Shown here in pieces: positions 7,459 through 16,809 of a stretch of 64,000 bases of DNA. The notes beneath the pieces are model-generated. The model had not been told where the DNA came from. It saw only the letters and a program-made list of their open reading frames with translations, and searched no databases. Numbering within the stretch: the first letter of the stretch is position 1; each line of letters begins with the position of its first letter. Made by a program: the position numbers and the translations under genes. The DNA comes from Thermosphaera aggregans DSM 11486. GTDB taxonomy: Archaea; Thermoproteota; Thermoprotei_A; Sulfolobales; Desulfurococcaceae. Where the stretch lies: positions 248,001 through 312,000 of the forward strand of contig NC_014160.1 of the NCBI RefSeq assembly GCF_000092185.1, read 5' to 3'.

Positions 7459-8523
7459 TTACTTGACCCCGTACATCGTCAATGCTAACACTGCCATCTT
7501 TGTCCATAAACCATTCTCGGCTTGCTCGTAGATAACGGATTTCTTGGGATCGTCGATCACGTCGTCATCCGCTTCATAGCCCCTGAAGATAGGTAGGACG
7601 TGCATCAACACTCCTTTCTTATCCATTAAATCCATCAATTCCCTTGTAACCTTCCAGTTCCTATATTTCTCGTAAATCTTTAACTCCTCGTCCTTGAACT
7701 TGCTATAGCCGACTTGAACCAGGGTGGGTGAGGCCCAGTTTCTAGGGAAAACAGCGTGGGCCCCTCTAACAGCTTCCTGTAAGTTGTCAGTTATCTCTAA
7801 GCTTCCACCATGCTCCTTTGCGAGCTCCTTGGCTTTTTCAACAAGCTTGGGGTCTAGGTCGAACCCCGGCGGCCTAGCGATAACGACGTCTACACCGAAC
7901 CTTGGGAACAGAATCATGTCTTCCTGAACACTGCACCATCCCCTGATCTCCGGGCTGTAAGCCCACATTATCACGTATTTCTTGCCCTGCGGATTTACAA
8001 ATCTCTCTCTGAACGTGTAGATGTCAGCCAAACCCTGTGTAGGGTGAAACATGTCGTCAGCCATATTGATGACTGGAATGTTCGCAGCCTGAGCCATCTC
8101 CCTTATATAGGAGTTTCCAACACCGTAAAGATAGTCTATAGCTTTATCCAGAATCCTTATTCCTAACCCATGTCCATACACATCGTACATTGCAGCCACG
8201 TCTTTAATAGCCTCGCCAGCCTTCTCCTGCTTTCCAAACGCCATTCTCGTTGTTGTAGCATCAATGAATGCTGCGTGACCACCCAGGAAGACCATTCCAG
8301 ATTCGAAAGCCGCCCTAGTTCTTGTCGAGCCAGCGAAGAATAGCATGTAGAATACTTTTCCCGCAAGTATTTTCGGAATATGCTCTACTCCGTAGTAATG
8401 AGCTATCTCCTTGAATTCTTTCGCAAGGTTAAGGGCAATCTCTATTTGCTCATCGGTCCAGTCGAGGGTTGAGATAAGGTCTTTACCGCTTAGCTCTCTT
8501 ACAAGGTGTCGCAACGCAGGCAT
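7459..8523 (-). CDS. YgeW-like carbamoyltransferase (not ornithine-specific), copy 1
   Basis: This is a 354-residue aspartate/ornithine carbamoyltransferase-fold enzyme. The carbamoyl-phosphate site is present: AGSTRTRAAFESG, HPTQGLADIYTFRE and MHVLP in place of HCLP. The ornithine SMG loop is missing; that position reads NWASPTLVQVGY. From memory, segments such as GVGNSYIREM, DMFHPTQGLAD and VIMWAYSP closely resemble E. coli YgeW, a purine-catabolism carbamoyltransferase, rather than ArgF. A second such gene lies at 33838-34911 and carbamate kinase at 31023-31994. The ATG is preceded by GGTGAAG. The substrate is inferred, not shown. Confidence 0.85.
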   Translation of the reverse strand: MPALRHLVRELSGKDLISTLDWTDEQIEIALNLAKEFKEIAHYYGVEHIPKILAGKVFYMLFFAGSTRTRAAFESGMVFLGGHAAFIDATTTRMAFGKQEKAGEAIKDVAAMYDVYGHGLGIRILDKAIDYLYGVGNSYIREMAQAANIPVINMADDMFHPTQGLADIYTFRERFVNPQGKKYVIMWAYSPEIRGWCSVQEDMILFPRFGVDVVIARPPGFDLDPKLVEKAKELAKEHGGSLEITDNLQEAVRGAHAVFPRNWASPTLVQVGYSKFKDEELKIYEKYRNWKVTRELMDLMDKKGVLMHVLPIFRGYEADDDVIDDPKKSVIYEQAENGLWTKMAVLALTMYGVK

Positions 8524-8560
8524 TTACTTCACCAGCATTTGTAAATATCTACTGGGGATG

Positions 8561-8607
8561 TATTTAAAAACGTGGTTAAACGGTTGAAGCATGAAACAAT
8601 TTAAAAG
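8561..8607. promoter_or_regulatory. Divergent promoters for carbamoyltransferase and peptide ABC operon
   Basis: Two archaeal TATA-like elements are visible. On the minus strand, TTTAAATA at 8561-8568 sits about 40 bases before the carbamoyltransferase ATG, leaving room for its GGTGAAG ribosome binding site at 8527-8533. On the plus strand, ATTTAAAAG at 8599-8607, preceded by a purine-rich GAAAC like a BRE, sits about 25 bases ahead of the likely transcript start, with GAGGTGA at 8630-8636 before the TTG start at 8644. Confidence 0.45.
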
Positions 8608-8643
8608 CTAGTTGTTTCTAGTAAACCATGAGGTGAGATTGCT

Positions 8644-10256
8644 TTGAGTAGGAATTTATTAATAGTGGGCATCATTGTGGCTTTAATCGCGATTGGCTCC
8701 ATAGCACTCTTCTACCTTCAACGTCCAGAGACTACTAGAAAAGTTGTAGTATACGCATATAACGACAGGATTACGGGAATAGATCCCAGCGTCGAAGACG
8801 ACACCGGACTAGTGGTCTTGGGCTCAGTATACGAACCCCTCCTCTACTATGACCCTAGAAGCGATGAGTTTAAGCCCGCTTTAGCAATCAATTGGACAAG
8901 TAATGAAGATGGGACTGAATGGGTTTTTAAACTAAGAGAGGGGGTGGTTTTTCATGACGGCACCCCGTTCAACGCTACTGCGGTAAAAATCAGCATTGAA
9001 AGAGCGAGAGATATTTATAGATCAACGGGGCGTGGAATGGGGTATATCTGGGACATGGTTTCAACAATTGAAATATTAGACCCCTACACGGTTAAATTCG
9101 TCCTCGACTATCCAGTGAGGCTAGACCTGATAGCTGCCGCCTCCTATGCAGCATACATATTCTCGCCGTCAGTCATTGAGAGGGCCGGGGCCAGTGATAT
9201 TTTGGACGGTAAGATCGAGGAGTGGTTCAACCAGGGTAATTCAGCAGGCACAGGTCCATACTTTATTGAACATTACAGGCCCGATAAAGAAGTCAGGCTT
9301 AAAAATTCGAGGAATGGTGGGGTTGGAAAATAGTGAACAATCCTAACGCTCCTGATTATGTGATAATTAAAATCCTCACAGAGCCTCAGTCCCAGTATAA
9401 CGGTTTAACCTCGGGTGAGGTAGATATTGTTTCGAGCGTGCCAAGGGATTATGTTGGTCAATTATTAAACCGTGGATACAAGATCTACAACATCACAACC
9501 TATCACAACTACATCCTGTTCTTCAACACTAAAAGGTATCCAACCAACCTTAAAGAGTTCAGGCTCGCAGTGGCTCATGCAATAGATTTGGATGAACTCG
9601 TTCAGTTATGCATGAAGGGTTTTGCGCTCAAGGGTAGTGGAGTGGTTCCACACTACTTCCCGGGTCACGTAAATAATTTAACCCACCGTTACGACTTATC
9701 CTTAGCAAGAGAGTACTTAACCCTCTCCGGTGTCGAAACTCCTATTACCATCGAGTTCCTCTACCAGGTTGACTATGAGGAGAATAGGATTCTAGCCGAG
9801 ACTTTAAAATCAAGGCTTCACCAGCTGGGCATTGAAGTGGTGTTGAACCCTCAGCCATGGAGTGCTTTGAAGGACATTGCAAAGGGTATATGGGAGGATC
9901 CTGAAAACACTCCCCACTTAATAATCGCTGACTGGTGGCCCACTATCCCAAGCCCCTACGACTACTTGTACTCAATGTTTCACAGCGAGTCGAAAGAGTG
10001 GAATTATGCGGGATACGAGAACCCTTATTTCGAAGAATTAATTGATGAGGCATGGGAGCTTGAGGGGGTGGATTATCAGGCCGCTTTGGAAAAATACTAC
10101 CAAGCCCAGAAAATACTGTTCGACGAGGCAGTGGCTATCAACCTGTGGGATGAGGTGAAGCCCTTCATATATAATCCGAAAATAGAAATTCCTAGGGAAG
10201 CCATGAACCCGTTGTATATGTACGTGATATTTTTCCAATATGTGAGGGTGGGCTAG
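8644..10256 (+). CDS. Dipeptide/oligopeptide-binding protein of ABC importer, interrupted by one frameshift
   Basis: This is a family 5 extracellular solute-binding protein that captures peptides for the permease genes following it. An N-terminal hydrophobic segment (LLIVGIIVALIAIGSIALF) acts as signal or membrane anchor. Family features include VVLGSVYEPLLYYD, FKLREGVVFHDGTPFNATAV and, in the second part, LTSGEVDIVSSVPRD and AHAIDL. The reading frame breaks at the five-A run 9301-9305. One more A would give KKFEEWWGWKIVNNPNAPD and join 8644-9333 with 9333-10256 into about 537 residues, the normal family length. As written, the first half ends at TAG 9331-9333. A TTG start with GAGGTGA was chosen. 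Confidence 0.9.
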
Positions 10257-10262
10257 CCGGAA

Positions 10263-11291
10263 ATGCCGGTCAGCTTAAACTATATTGTGAAGAGGCTTTT
10301 TTGGAGCATACTAGTCCTTGTAGGCGTTATTATTTTCTCATATTTGGTTATCATCCTGTCGCCCGGAGACCCGGCGGTCAAGTGGGCTGGAAACCCGCGA
10401 GGAGTTAACGCTACCCTCGCTATTGAAGCGGCCAGAAGGGAGTTGGGTCTTGACAAGCCCTTGTACATGCAGGTTTTTGACTTCGTCGCCAAGGTTTTAA
10501 CAGGAGACTTGGGAATTAGCATAGCCTATAAGCAACCAGTTTTCACCATCCTCTACTCGAATCTCGCTGCAACGCTTGAGCTTCTTTTATGCTCGTACAT
10601 AATTGTTCTCCCTATAGGCATATTTCTTGGAGTATATTCCGCCCTCCACAGGGATGAATTGATTGATGACGTTTTGCAGAGTTTTGGCACAATAATGGCT
10701 AATACGCCTGCGTTCTGGCTTGCCGCGATAGTGTTTCTACTACTGGTGTCAACAGGTAGCCCCGTGTACGGAAGAATTGACACGAGGCTGGCTCTGGAAA
10801 CGGGTTTTCAACCGATTACAGGATTCTACTTGCTTGACAGTATTCTCCAAGGAAATATAGTCATCTTCATTGACGTTTTGGTAAAGCTAATCCCTCCAGC
10901 CCTAATTATCGGTGTATATCCTCTGGGACTTTCGATAAGGCTGTCCAGAACCCTTATGGCTGAGTCCCTTACTGAGGATTTTGTGAGAGCGGCTGTAGCG
11001 TGGGGTGTGAAGAGAAGGCGGATCATTTGGAAGTATGCTTTCAGAGCCAGTATCCCACCACTAGTTCAAGTATTCGGTCTGGCCTTCGCCTATAGTTTAA
11101 TAGATGCGATGGTTGTGGAGTATGCAGTATTCGGGAGAGAAGGGCTTGGCAGGCTTCTTGTCGACGCTTTAAACTACAGTGATTTCAAACTTGCAATAGG
11201 TTTGCTAATAGTTGTCACAGTCTTCTATCTTGTAATAAATACGGTGGCGGATGTTATTCAAGCATTAATTGATCCGAGGGTGAGATTGTAA
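10263..11291 (+). CDS. dppB: Peptide ABC importer permease, DppB/OppB type
   Basis: This is the first membrane subunit of the peptide importer. It begins with the typical YIVKRLFWSILVLVGVIIFSYLVI helix and the periplasmic start SPGDPAVKWAG, and shows five further hydrophobic segments. The EAA loop that contacts the ATPases reads AAVAWGVKRRRIIWKYAFRAS. The length of 342 residues is normal. It follows the binding-protein gene by six bases and abuts the next permease directly, so the operon is tightly packed. Confidence 0.93.
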   Translation: MPVSLNYIVKRLFWSILVLVGVIIFSYLVIILSPGDPAVKWAGNPRGVNATLAIEAARRELGLDKPLYMQVFDFVAKVLTGDLGISIAYKQPVFTILYSNLAATLELLLCSYIIVLPIGIFLGVYSALHRDELIDDVLQSFGTIMANTPAFWLAAIVFLLLVSTGSPVYGRIDTRLALETGFQPITGFYLLDSILQGNIVIFIDVLVKLIPPALIIGVYPLGLSIRLSRTLMAESLTEDFVRAAVAWGVKRRRIIWKYAFRASIPPLVQVFGLAFAYSLIDAMVVEYAVFGREGLGRLLVDALNYSDFKLAIGLLIVVTVFYLVINTVADVIQALIDPRVRL

Positions 11292-12242
11292 ATGGCAAAC
11301 ATCCGCAACAATAAACCAAGCATATCCGGTGCTGTGAAAAACGTTCAAAAAACGTTTCAAACCAAGACGGGTTTCGTAGCGATAATGGCTAGAGCGTGGA
11401 AGAGGAGTAGCAGGTTTAAAATAGGATTTGTCATCTCATCATTAATCATCATGGTTGGAGTTTTAGCTCCCTTATTAGCTCCATATCCTCGCGACGGGTT
11501 AGGCTACGTCCCGGAGGATGCTTTGCAGAAAATTAGGCTCCCACCCTCACGGGATCATTTATTCGGAACAGACACCCGGGGGAGAGATATTTTTTCAAGA
11601 GTCGTGTTCGGCGTCAGGTCAGCGTTAATCCAGATTTTCCTCGTAGTTTCCTCTAGCCTATTAATTGGGTTGTTCATGGGGGTGATCGCGGCTTATTACA
11701 AGGGGTTCATTGAAACTTTGATAAACTATTTAATCGAATTATTCATGAGTATACCTGCTATTGTAATGGCTCTCGCGTTAAGACTAATCATAGGTTCCGG
11801 ACTGCTCACTGTGGTACTAGCTTTAATCATAACTTGGTGGTCTTGGTATGGGCGGGTAACTTACATATATTCAAGAAGCATAGTTGAAATGGACTATGTT
11901 CTTCTTGCAAAGCTATCCGGGGTTTCAGGCTTGAAAATAATCTATAGGCATGTAATTAGGAATGCATCCCCACCAGTCCTGGTCCAAGCTGTAACTGACC
12001 TCGGTAGTGTTCTACTCGAAGCATCAGCGATAAACTTTCTAGGCCTAGGATTACCTCCAGACTCGCCCGAATGGGGCGTAATAATGCAGGAGGGCATTCA
12101 ATACTTATCGATCTCGCCTTGGATCAGTGTCTTCCCAGGGATCTTCATACTGGTGACAGCTCTGGGATTCAGCCTCATTGGAGATAGTTTGAGAGAAGAA
12201 GTAGATCCCAAGTTGAGGAGAAGGTGGAGGTTATGGTTTTAG
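11292..12242 (+). CDS. dppC: Peptide ABC importer permease, DppC/OppC type
   Basis: This is the second membrane subunit of the peptide importer. A soluble N-terminal tail of about 45 residues precedes the first helix (IGFVISSLIIMVGVLAPLLAPY). The conserved DppC pattern PPSRDHLFGTDTRGRDIFSRVVFG follows, and the EAA loop reads AKLSGVSGLKIIYRHVIRNA. The C-terminal end has the usual NFLGLGLPPDSPEWGVIMQEG and SLRDxxDPK-like ending (SLREEVDPKLRRR). It starts one base after the DppB stop and overlaps the next ATPase gene by about 10 bases. Confidence 0.93.
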   Translation: MANIRNNKPSISGAVKNVQKTFQTKTGFVAIMARAWKRSSRFKIGFVISSLIIMVGVLAPLLAPYPRDGLGYVPEDALQKIRLPPSRDHLFGTDTRGRDIFSRVVFGVRSALIQIFLVVSSSLLIGLFMGVIAAYYKGFIETLINYLIELFMSIPAIVMALALRLIIGSGLLTVVLALIITWWSWYGRVTYIYSRSIVEMDYVLLAKLSGVSGLKIIYRHVIRNASPPVLVQAVTDLGSVLLEASAINFLGLGLPPDSPEWGVIMQEGIQYLSISPWISVFPGIFILVTALGFSLIGDSLREEVDPKLRRRWRLWF

Positions 12243-13180
12243 CGGTTGAAGCAGAGAACTTGAAAATCGGGTATGAAGACGAAGAGGTGGTCTGGGCGGT
12301 TAAGGGTGTCTCCTTTAAAGTAAAGGTGGGGGAGATATTTTGCCTCGTAGGTGAAAGCGGGTGTGGGAAATCCACGACGGGCAATGCTATTGTGGGAATC
12401 CTACCACCCTACTCGGTGACTGATGGCGTTTTACGCATTTTTGGGAAAACAGTGATAGAGGGGAATAAAAGGGATTACACAGGTGTGAGGGGTCGTATTG
12501 TATCATACGTTCCACAAAACCCGGGGTCCAGTTTAAATCCATACCTAACCGTTGAAGAACAATTCTACTATGTCATGAACAGTGTATATGGATGGGGACG
12601 GAAGAAGGTGGTAGAGGAGGCTACGAGATATCTTAGAATGGTGGAGCTGGATCCTGATAAGGTTATGGATTATTATCCACACGAGCTAAGCGGGGGGATG
12701 CAGCAAAGGACGGCTATAGCGTTAGCCCTGTCCACGGGGGCTAAAATCATCGTTGCTGATGAACCCACATCCGCTTTAGACGCTCATTTGAGGCTTGGGT
12801 TGATAAGACTTCTCACCCGGCTGAGAGATACTGTTAACCTAACCCTTATCTTCATAACCCACGACCTATTGTCCGCTGGTAAGATCTGCGATAAAATAGC
12901 AATTATGTATTCAGGGAGAATACTAGAGCTTGGCCCATCTGGAAAAATATTGACAGAACCGCTTCACCCCTATACCGAGATGCTTGTTGATTCGGTTCCT
13001 ATTCTCGGCATAATGAAGCCTTTGAAGACGTATGGAGGAGAGCCCCTGACCCCTGGTGTTGAAGTTAAGGGTTGTTTATTCCTGGATAGATGTCCTAAAA
13101 AGTTTGATAAGTGTGCTGAAAACCACCCAGCTCCAAAAGAAGTTCATGAAAGAATTGTTGAGTGTTGGAGGTACGTTTGA
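12233..13180 (+). CDS. dppD: Peptide ABC importer ATPase, DppD/OppD type
   Basis: This is one of two ATPases of the importer. Walker A is GESGCGKST, Q-loop YVPQNPGSSLNPYLTV, signature LSGGMQQRTAIA, Walker B IIVADEPTSALD and switch TFITHDL-like (FITHDLLSAG). The C-terminal oligopeptide-transporter extension is clear, with cysteines in GCLFLDRCPKKFDKCAENHP and a final VECW that could bind an Fe-S cluster, as in other OppD/DppD proteins. The frame opens at a GTG at 12224. The ATG at 12233 with AGGTGG upstream is preferred. It overlaps both neighbours slightly. Confidence 0.93.
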   Translation: MVLAVEAENLKIGYEDEEVVWAVKGVSFKVKVGEIFCLVGESGCGKSTTGNAIVGILPPYSVTDGVLRIFGKTVIEGNKRDYTGVRGRIVSYVPQNPGSSLNPYLTVEEQFYYVMNSVYGWGRKKVVEEATRYLRMVELDPDKVMDYYPHELSGGMQQRTAIALALSTGAKIIVADEPTSALDAHLRLGLIRLLTRLRDTVNLTLIFITHDLLSAGKICDKIAIMYSGRILELGPSGKILTEPLHPYTEMLVDSVPILGIMKPLKTYGGEPLTPGVEVKGCLFLDRCPKKFDKCAENHPAPKEVHERIVECWRYV

Positions 13181-13977
13181 GATTGGCTGATTTAATAATT
13201 GTTAAACTCGAGAATGTTACATTAGGATACTACACTATTCCCAGAGGTTGGAAGTCACTATTCAAGGTTAAACAGCCAGTTGTTTTCAACGTCAACTTAA
13301 ATATTGTTGATGGTGAGAAGGTTGTAATAATAGGTGAGAGCGGTTCGGGTAAGACAACGCTTTTGAAAACCATTCTAGGCATTCTACCTCCATTTGAGGG
13401 AAGGGTTTATGTCCTAGGTAAAAGCATATATGATCTTCCAGCTAAGGAGCGTAGAAAAATTACTAGGCAGATAGGATATGTACCACAGGACCCGTATAAA
13501 TCGTTGAACCCTAGGGTGAAGATTGAAACAGTGATGAAGGAGCCTCTTGAGAAGGACAATTTAACGGATAGGGAGATAAAAGAGAGGATTAATGAAGCAC
13601 TCAGGCTTGTTCAATTGCATGAGAAAATCCTTGACTACTATCCAATGCAGCTTAGTGGAGGAATGATGCAAAGGGTTTTGATCGCTAGGGCCATAGTGCA
13701 TGAACCTGAGATACTTGTTTTGGATGAACCGACATCAGCACTCGACGTGTCTATACAGGCACAGGTTATAAATTTATTGAACCAAATTCAGAGAAAGCTT
13801 GAGTTAGCAATGCTAACGGTAACCCACGATCTTGCGGTAGCTCAATACTTGGGTGATAGAGTTGTTATTATTCACAAGGGGAGAATAGTAGAGGAGGGGG
13901 AAACCAGGATAGTCCTATCCCAGCCATCTCATGAGTACACCCGGTTGTTGATTTCAAGCTACAGGGCTTCAATATAG
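13177..13977 (+). CDS. dppF: Peptide ABC importer ATPase, DppF/OppF type
   Basis: This is the second ATPase of the importer. Walker A is GESGSGKTT, Q-loop YVPQDPYKSLNPR, signature LSGGMMQRVLIA, Walker B ILVLDEPTSALDVS and switch VTHDLAV. It lacks the long Cys-rich C-terminal extension of its partner. The frame opens upstream at 13162, but the TTG at 13177 overlaps the previous stop by four bases (TTGA) and has GGAGGT at 13166-13171. This gene closes the five-gene operon that begins at 8644. Confidence 0.93.
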   Translation: MRLADLIIVKLENVTLGYYTIPRGWKSLFKVKQPVVFNVNLNIVDGEKVVIIGESGSGKTTLLKTILGILPPFEGRVYVLGKSIYDLPAKERRKITRQIGYVPQDPYKSLNPRVKIETVMKEPLEKDNLTDREIKERINEALRLVQLHEKILDYYPMQLSGGMMQRVLIARAIVHEPEILVLDEPTSALDVSIQAQVINLLNQIQRKLELAMLTVTHDLAVAQYLGDRVVIIHKGRIVEEGETRIVLSQPSHEYTRLLISSYRASI

Positions 13978-14022
13978 GTTTTAAATCATTGAGTAAATAG
14001 AAGTATTAGCTGGCTGAGGGTA

Positions 14023-15567
14023 ATGACGGGCGAAGTATACTTAACCCCGAGGCAGAGCAAGATCGTCAGCTTAGTTCTCAGCGGAGTGAATGATCTAGAA
14101 AAAATTTCGCAACAGCTCGGCGTGAAACCCGAGGATATAATGAGAGATATTACTGAGTTAGCCAACAAGGGCTTGCTAACGGTTCACAGAGAGGTGGAGA
14201 AAAGACTAAAGGTCACGAGGATCGGAAGGCTATACATGGAGAAGGGGCTACCGGAGAAAAACGTTCTAAAATACTATGGAGAATGCGTTGATAAGACTGT
14301 AGAGGCGATAACTAATTGTTTATCCGAGAAAACAGGGTTAGACCGTGACGAAATTTCCATAGGGATACAGTATGTTTTGAAGGCGAAGTGCGGCAAAATA
14401 GTAGAGGGTTCCCTAGTTATAGAAGACCCGTTGATTTGTCAGCAACTCTTGACAACCGCAGATCGGGTTGAAGAATTATTGCGCAACATAGACAGAGAAA
14501 TCAAGATCCCTGTCGAGGAGGTGACGGAGTTAAAGAAGAGAAGGATGGTTGAGATTGTTGAGAAAAGGGTTTTGAGAATAAGTCCAACGCCCTTACTGCA
14601 AGAGTTGAACACTAAGGGTTTGATCAAGGAGAAGGAAATAATCACTGTCGTGAAACCCTCAATGGTGTTCGACCTGAATAAATATGTGATTAAAGAATTC
14701 GATCTTTCAATCCCTGTTCCAAGGCTTCCCAGTGTGAGAAAGCACCCCTTCATGGAGTTCATAGATGATTTAAGAGATATAATGGTCTCCCTAGGCTTTG
14801 AGGAGGTGAAAGGACCCCATGTTGAAGCAGAGTTTTGGAATTTCGACGTGCTTTACCAAGCTCAGGATCACCCAGCCAGGGAAATACACGACACATTCTT
14901 TGTTAAAAGCGATGCTAGAGCCTCAATCTCAAGCCAATTAATGGAGAGAGCTAGGAGTGTTCACGAGAAAGGATGGGGATATAAGTGGAGCCCTGAAAGA
15001 GCGATGAGGCTTGTCTTACGTAGCCAGACAACAGCAGTGTCTGCTAGAGCTATTTTCGAAAGAGGGGAAGGAGAATACAGGGTTTTCACAATAGACAGGG
15101 TGTTCCGCCCTGAGAACTTGGACGCTAAACACAGCATGGAGTTCCACCAGCTTGATGGAATTATTGTGGGGAAGAATGTTAATTTCAAACACCTGCTCTA
15201 CTTCTTCAAAGAACTCGCTGCGGCTTTAGGGATAAAGGAGGTATGGTTTAAGCCAGGCTACTTCCCATTTACTGAGCCGAGCGTCGAAGGATATATAAAA
15301 CATCCCAAGCTTGGATGGGTTGAGGTTTTCCCTGGTGGAGTATTTAGGCCGGAGGTTATGGAAATTCTCGGTGCACCAGGAGTTAAAGCGGTAGCATGGG
15401 GTATCGGTGTTGACAGGCTCGCCATGCAGGTGCTAGGGATCGATGATATAAGGATGCTTTTTGCAACGGACCTAGAGGTTTTAAAGAATATGAAGTACTT
15501 AGGGCTTCCCCACAAGTTTTCAAAAACCAGCGGGAGAGATGTGAAAGTTGCGGAATATCCTGAATAA
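14023..15567 (+). CDS. pheS: Phenylalanyl-tRNA synthetase alpha subunit
   Basis: This is the catalytic alpha subunit of the alpha2beta2 enzyme that charges tRNA-Phe. The 514-residue archaeal form has N-terminal winged-helix DNA-binding-fold modules (residues 1-90: LTPRQSKIVSLVLSG, LGVKPEDIMRDITELANKGLL). The class II catalytic core follows: PFMEFIDDLRDIMVSLGFEEVKGP (motif 1 region), RAMRLVLRSQTTAVSAR and VFTIDRVFRPENLDAKHSMEFHQLDG (motif 2), and AWGIGVDRLAM (motif 3). The beta subunit gene is 3.6 kb away on the other strand. Confidence 0.96.
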   Translation: MTGEVYLTPRQSKIVSLVLSGVNDLEKISQQLGVKPEDIMRDITELANKGLLTVHREVEKRLKVTRIGRLYMEKGLPEKNVLKYYGECVDKTVEAITNCLSEKTGLDRDEISIGIQYVLKAKCGKIVEGSLVIEDPLICQQLLTTADRVEELLRNIDREIKIPVEEVTELKKRRMVEIVEKRVLRISPTPLLQELNTKGLIKEKEIITVVKPSMVFDLNKYVIKEFDLSIPVPRLPSVRKHPFMEFIDDLRDIMVSLGFEEVKGPHVEAEFWNFDVLYQAQDHPAREIHDTFFVKSDARASISSQLMERARSVHEKGWGYKWSPERAMRLVLRSQTTAVSARAIFERGEGEYRVFTIDRVFRPENLDAKHSMEFHQLDGIIVGKNVNFKHLLYFFKELAAALGIKEVWFKPGYFPFTEPSVEGYIKHPKLGWVEVFPGGVFRPEVMEILGAPGVKAVAWGIGVDRLAMQVLGIDDIRMLFATDLEVLKNMKYLGLPHKFSKTSGRDVKVAEYPE

Positions 15568-15585
15568 GATGGTGAACCTGTATAA

Positions 15586-16809
15586 ATGATGGATTATCGA
15601 GACCCGTTTAAAGCTCGGGTTTTCTTAACCTCGTTGTTGGAAACATTGTTGCACCTGCCCATTGGTTTCGATGAAGCAGTAAGAACATCAATGCGCAAAG
15701 TTAAATTAAATCAGCGTGAGAAAAGGAGAATGTACGCTCTCGGTTATCAGACCGTTATAAACTATTATGGGTTAAAATACTTGGCTAGGAAAATGGGAAT
15801 AGGTGACGATGTAAAAGCAGTGGTCAATCTGCTGGAAAAGTTAGACTACGATTTCGAAAACTATATGGAAATGATCGATGAGGCCACTCAAGAGCTACCT
15901 GTTGAGGAAAAACTTGCAAAGAAATACAGCTATCCGACATGGATTGTGAAAGAGCTTCTAAAGCATCTCCCGGCCGGTGAGGCTGAGAGAACACTTCGAA
16001 ACTTGAACGAGAAAAAAAGATGGGTGCGCATAAACATTGTAAACTCTACAATAGAGGAGGCGTTGGAATGCTTGGAGAAGGAAGGCGTGAAATTTCAGCG
16101 ACATCATATGTTCGAGGATTTATTGAGGATTGCAAATCCTTTCTACCCGATTGGTAATTCCAAATGCTTTAAAAAAGGATATCTTACCCCCGAGGATTTA
16201 AGTTCTTACATTCTTGTTGAAAACGCGATGAAGTATATTGGTTCTCCCATCTTAGACGCCTGCTCTGCACCCGGTACGAAACTATTCCATGTATTATCTA
16301 GAAGATTGTTGAAAGCCATTGCAGTAGATTACTCAAGTAAAAGATTATTGGACGCTAAGAAAATCTTAGAGAAATATGTTAATCAAGGGAGCATTATACT
16401 TGTTAACGGAGACTCCAGGATTCTCGCATTTAATAACAGATTCTCAATCGTGATCGTAGATGCTCCTTGTACAGGCTCAGGCGCAGTATATGCTGATCCG
16501 AGCGTTAAGTTAAGACTAACAAGGCATCGTTTACGAAACTATTCTCTTATCCAGCAAGAATTAGTGAGAAATGTTTTAAAACTAGGTGGGAACATCCTAT
16601 ACGCAACCTGCAGTATTATCCCTTACGAAGGAGAAAAGATTATTGAGGAAATCTACAAGGAGGGGAGCATTGAACTCCAAGAGCTCAGGGGCGAATACAT
16701 TGATACAGCCTATCCAGGTTATGGAGTTTCTTATAAAACATACAGAATCTATCCCCACAAGGTAGAGGGTCAAGGGTTTTTCATTAGCATTTTCCGAGGT
16801 GTCGGTTAA
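15586..16809 (+). CDS. NOL1/NOP2/Sun-family RNA 5-methylcytosine methyltransferase
   Basis: This is an S-adenosylmethionine-dependent RNA m5C methyltransferase of the NSUN/RsmB family. The N-terminal 150 residues are helical, like the NusB-like or RNA-binding part of RsmB. The catalytic domain shows ILDACSAPGTKLFHVL (SAM site), DAPCTGSGAVY (motif IV Cys) and YATCSIIPYEGE (motif VI catalytic Cys). The final domain ends in QGFFISIFR, a common family ending. The RNA target (rRNA or tRNA) cannot be told from sequence. It starts 18 bases after pheS and abuts the next gene. Confidence 0.92.
   Translation: MMDYRDPFKARVFLTSLLETLLHLPIGFDEAVRTSMRKVKLNQREKRRMYALGYQTVINYYGLKYLARKMGIGDDVKAVVNLLEKLDYDFENYMEMIDEATQELPVEEKLAKKYSYPTWIVKELLKHLPAGEAERTLRNLNEKKRWVRINIVNSTIEEALECLEKEGVKFQRHHMFEDLLRIANPFYPIGNSKCFKKGYLTPEDLSSYILVENAMKYIGSPILDACSAPGTKLFHVLSRRLLKAIAVDYSSKRLLDAKKILEKYVNQGSIILVNGDSRILAFNNRFSIVIVDAPCTGSGAVYADPSVKLRLTRHRLRNYSLIQQELVRNVLKLGGNILYATCSIIPYEGEKIIEEIYKEGSIELQELRGEYIDTAYPGYGVSYKTYRIYPHKVEGQGFFISIFRGVG

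Noticed and set aside
7459-8523. Aspartate carbamoyltransferase (pyrB)
   Set aside because: The motifs fit YgeW better: WAYSP and no aspartate-pocket signature; no pyrI or other pyrimidine synthesis gene is adjacent.
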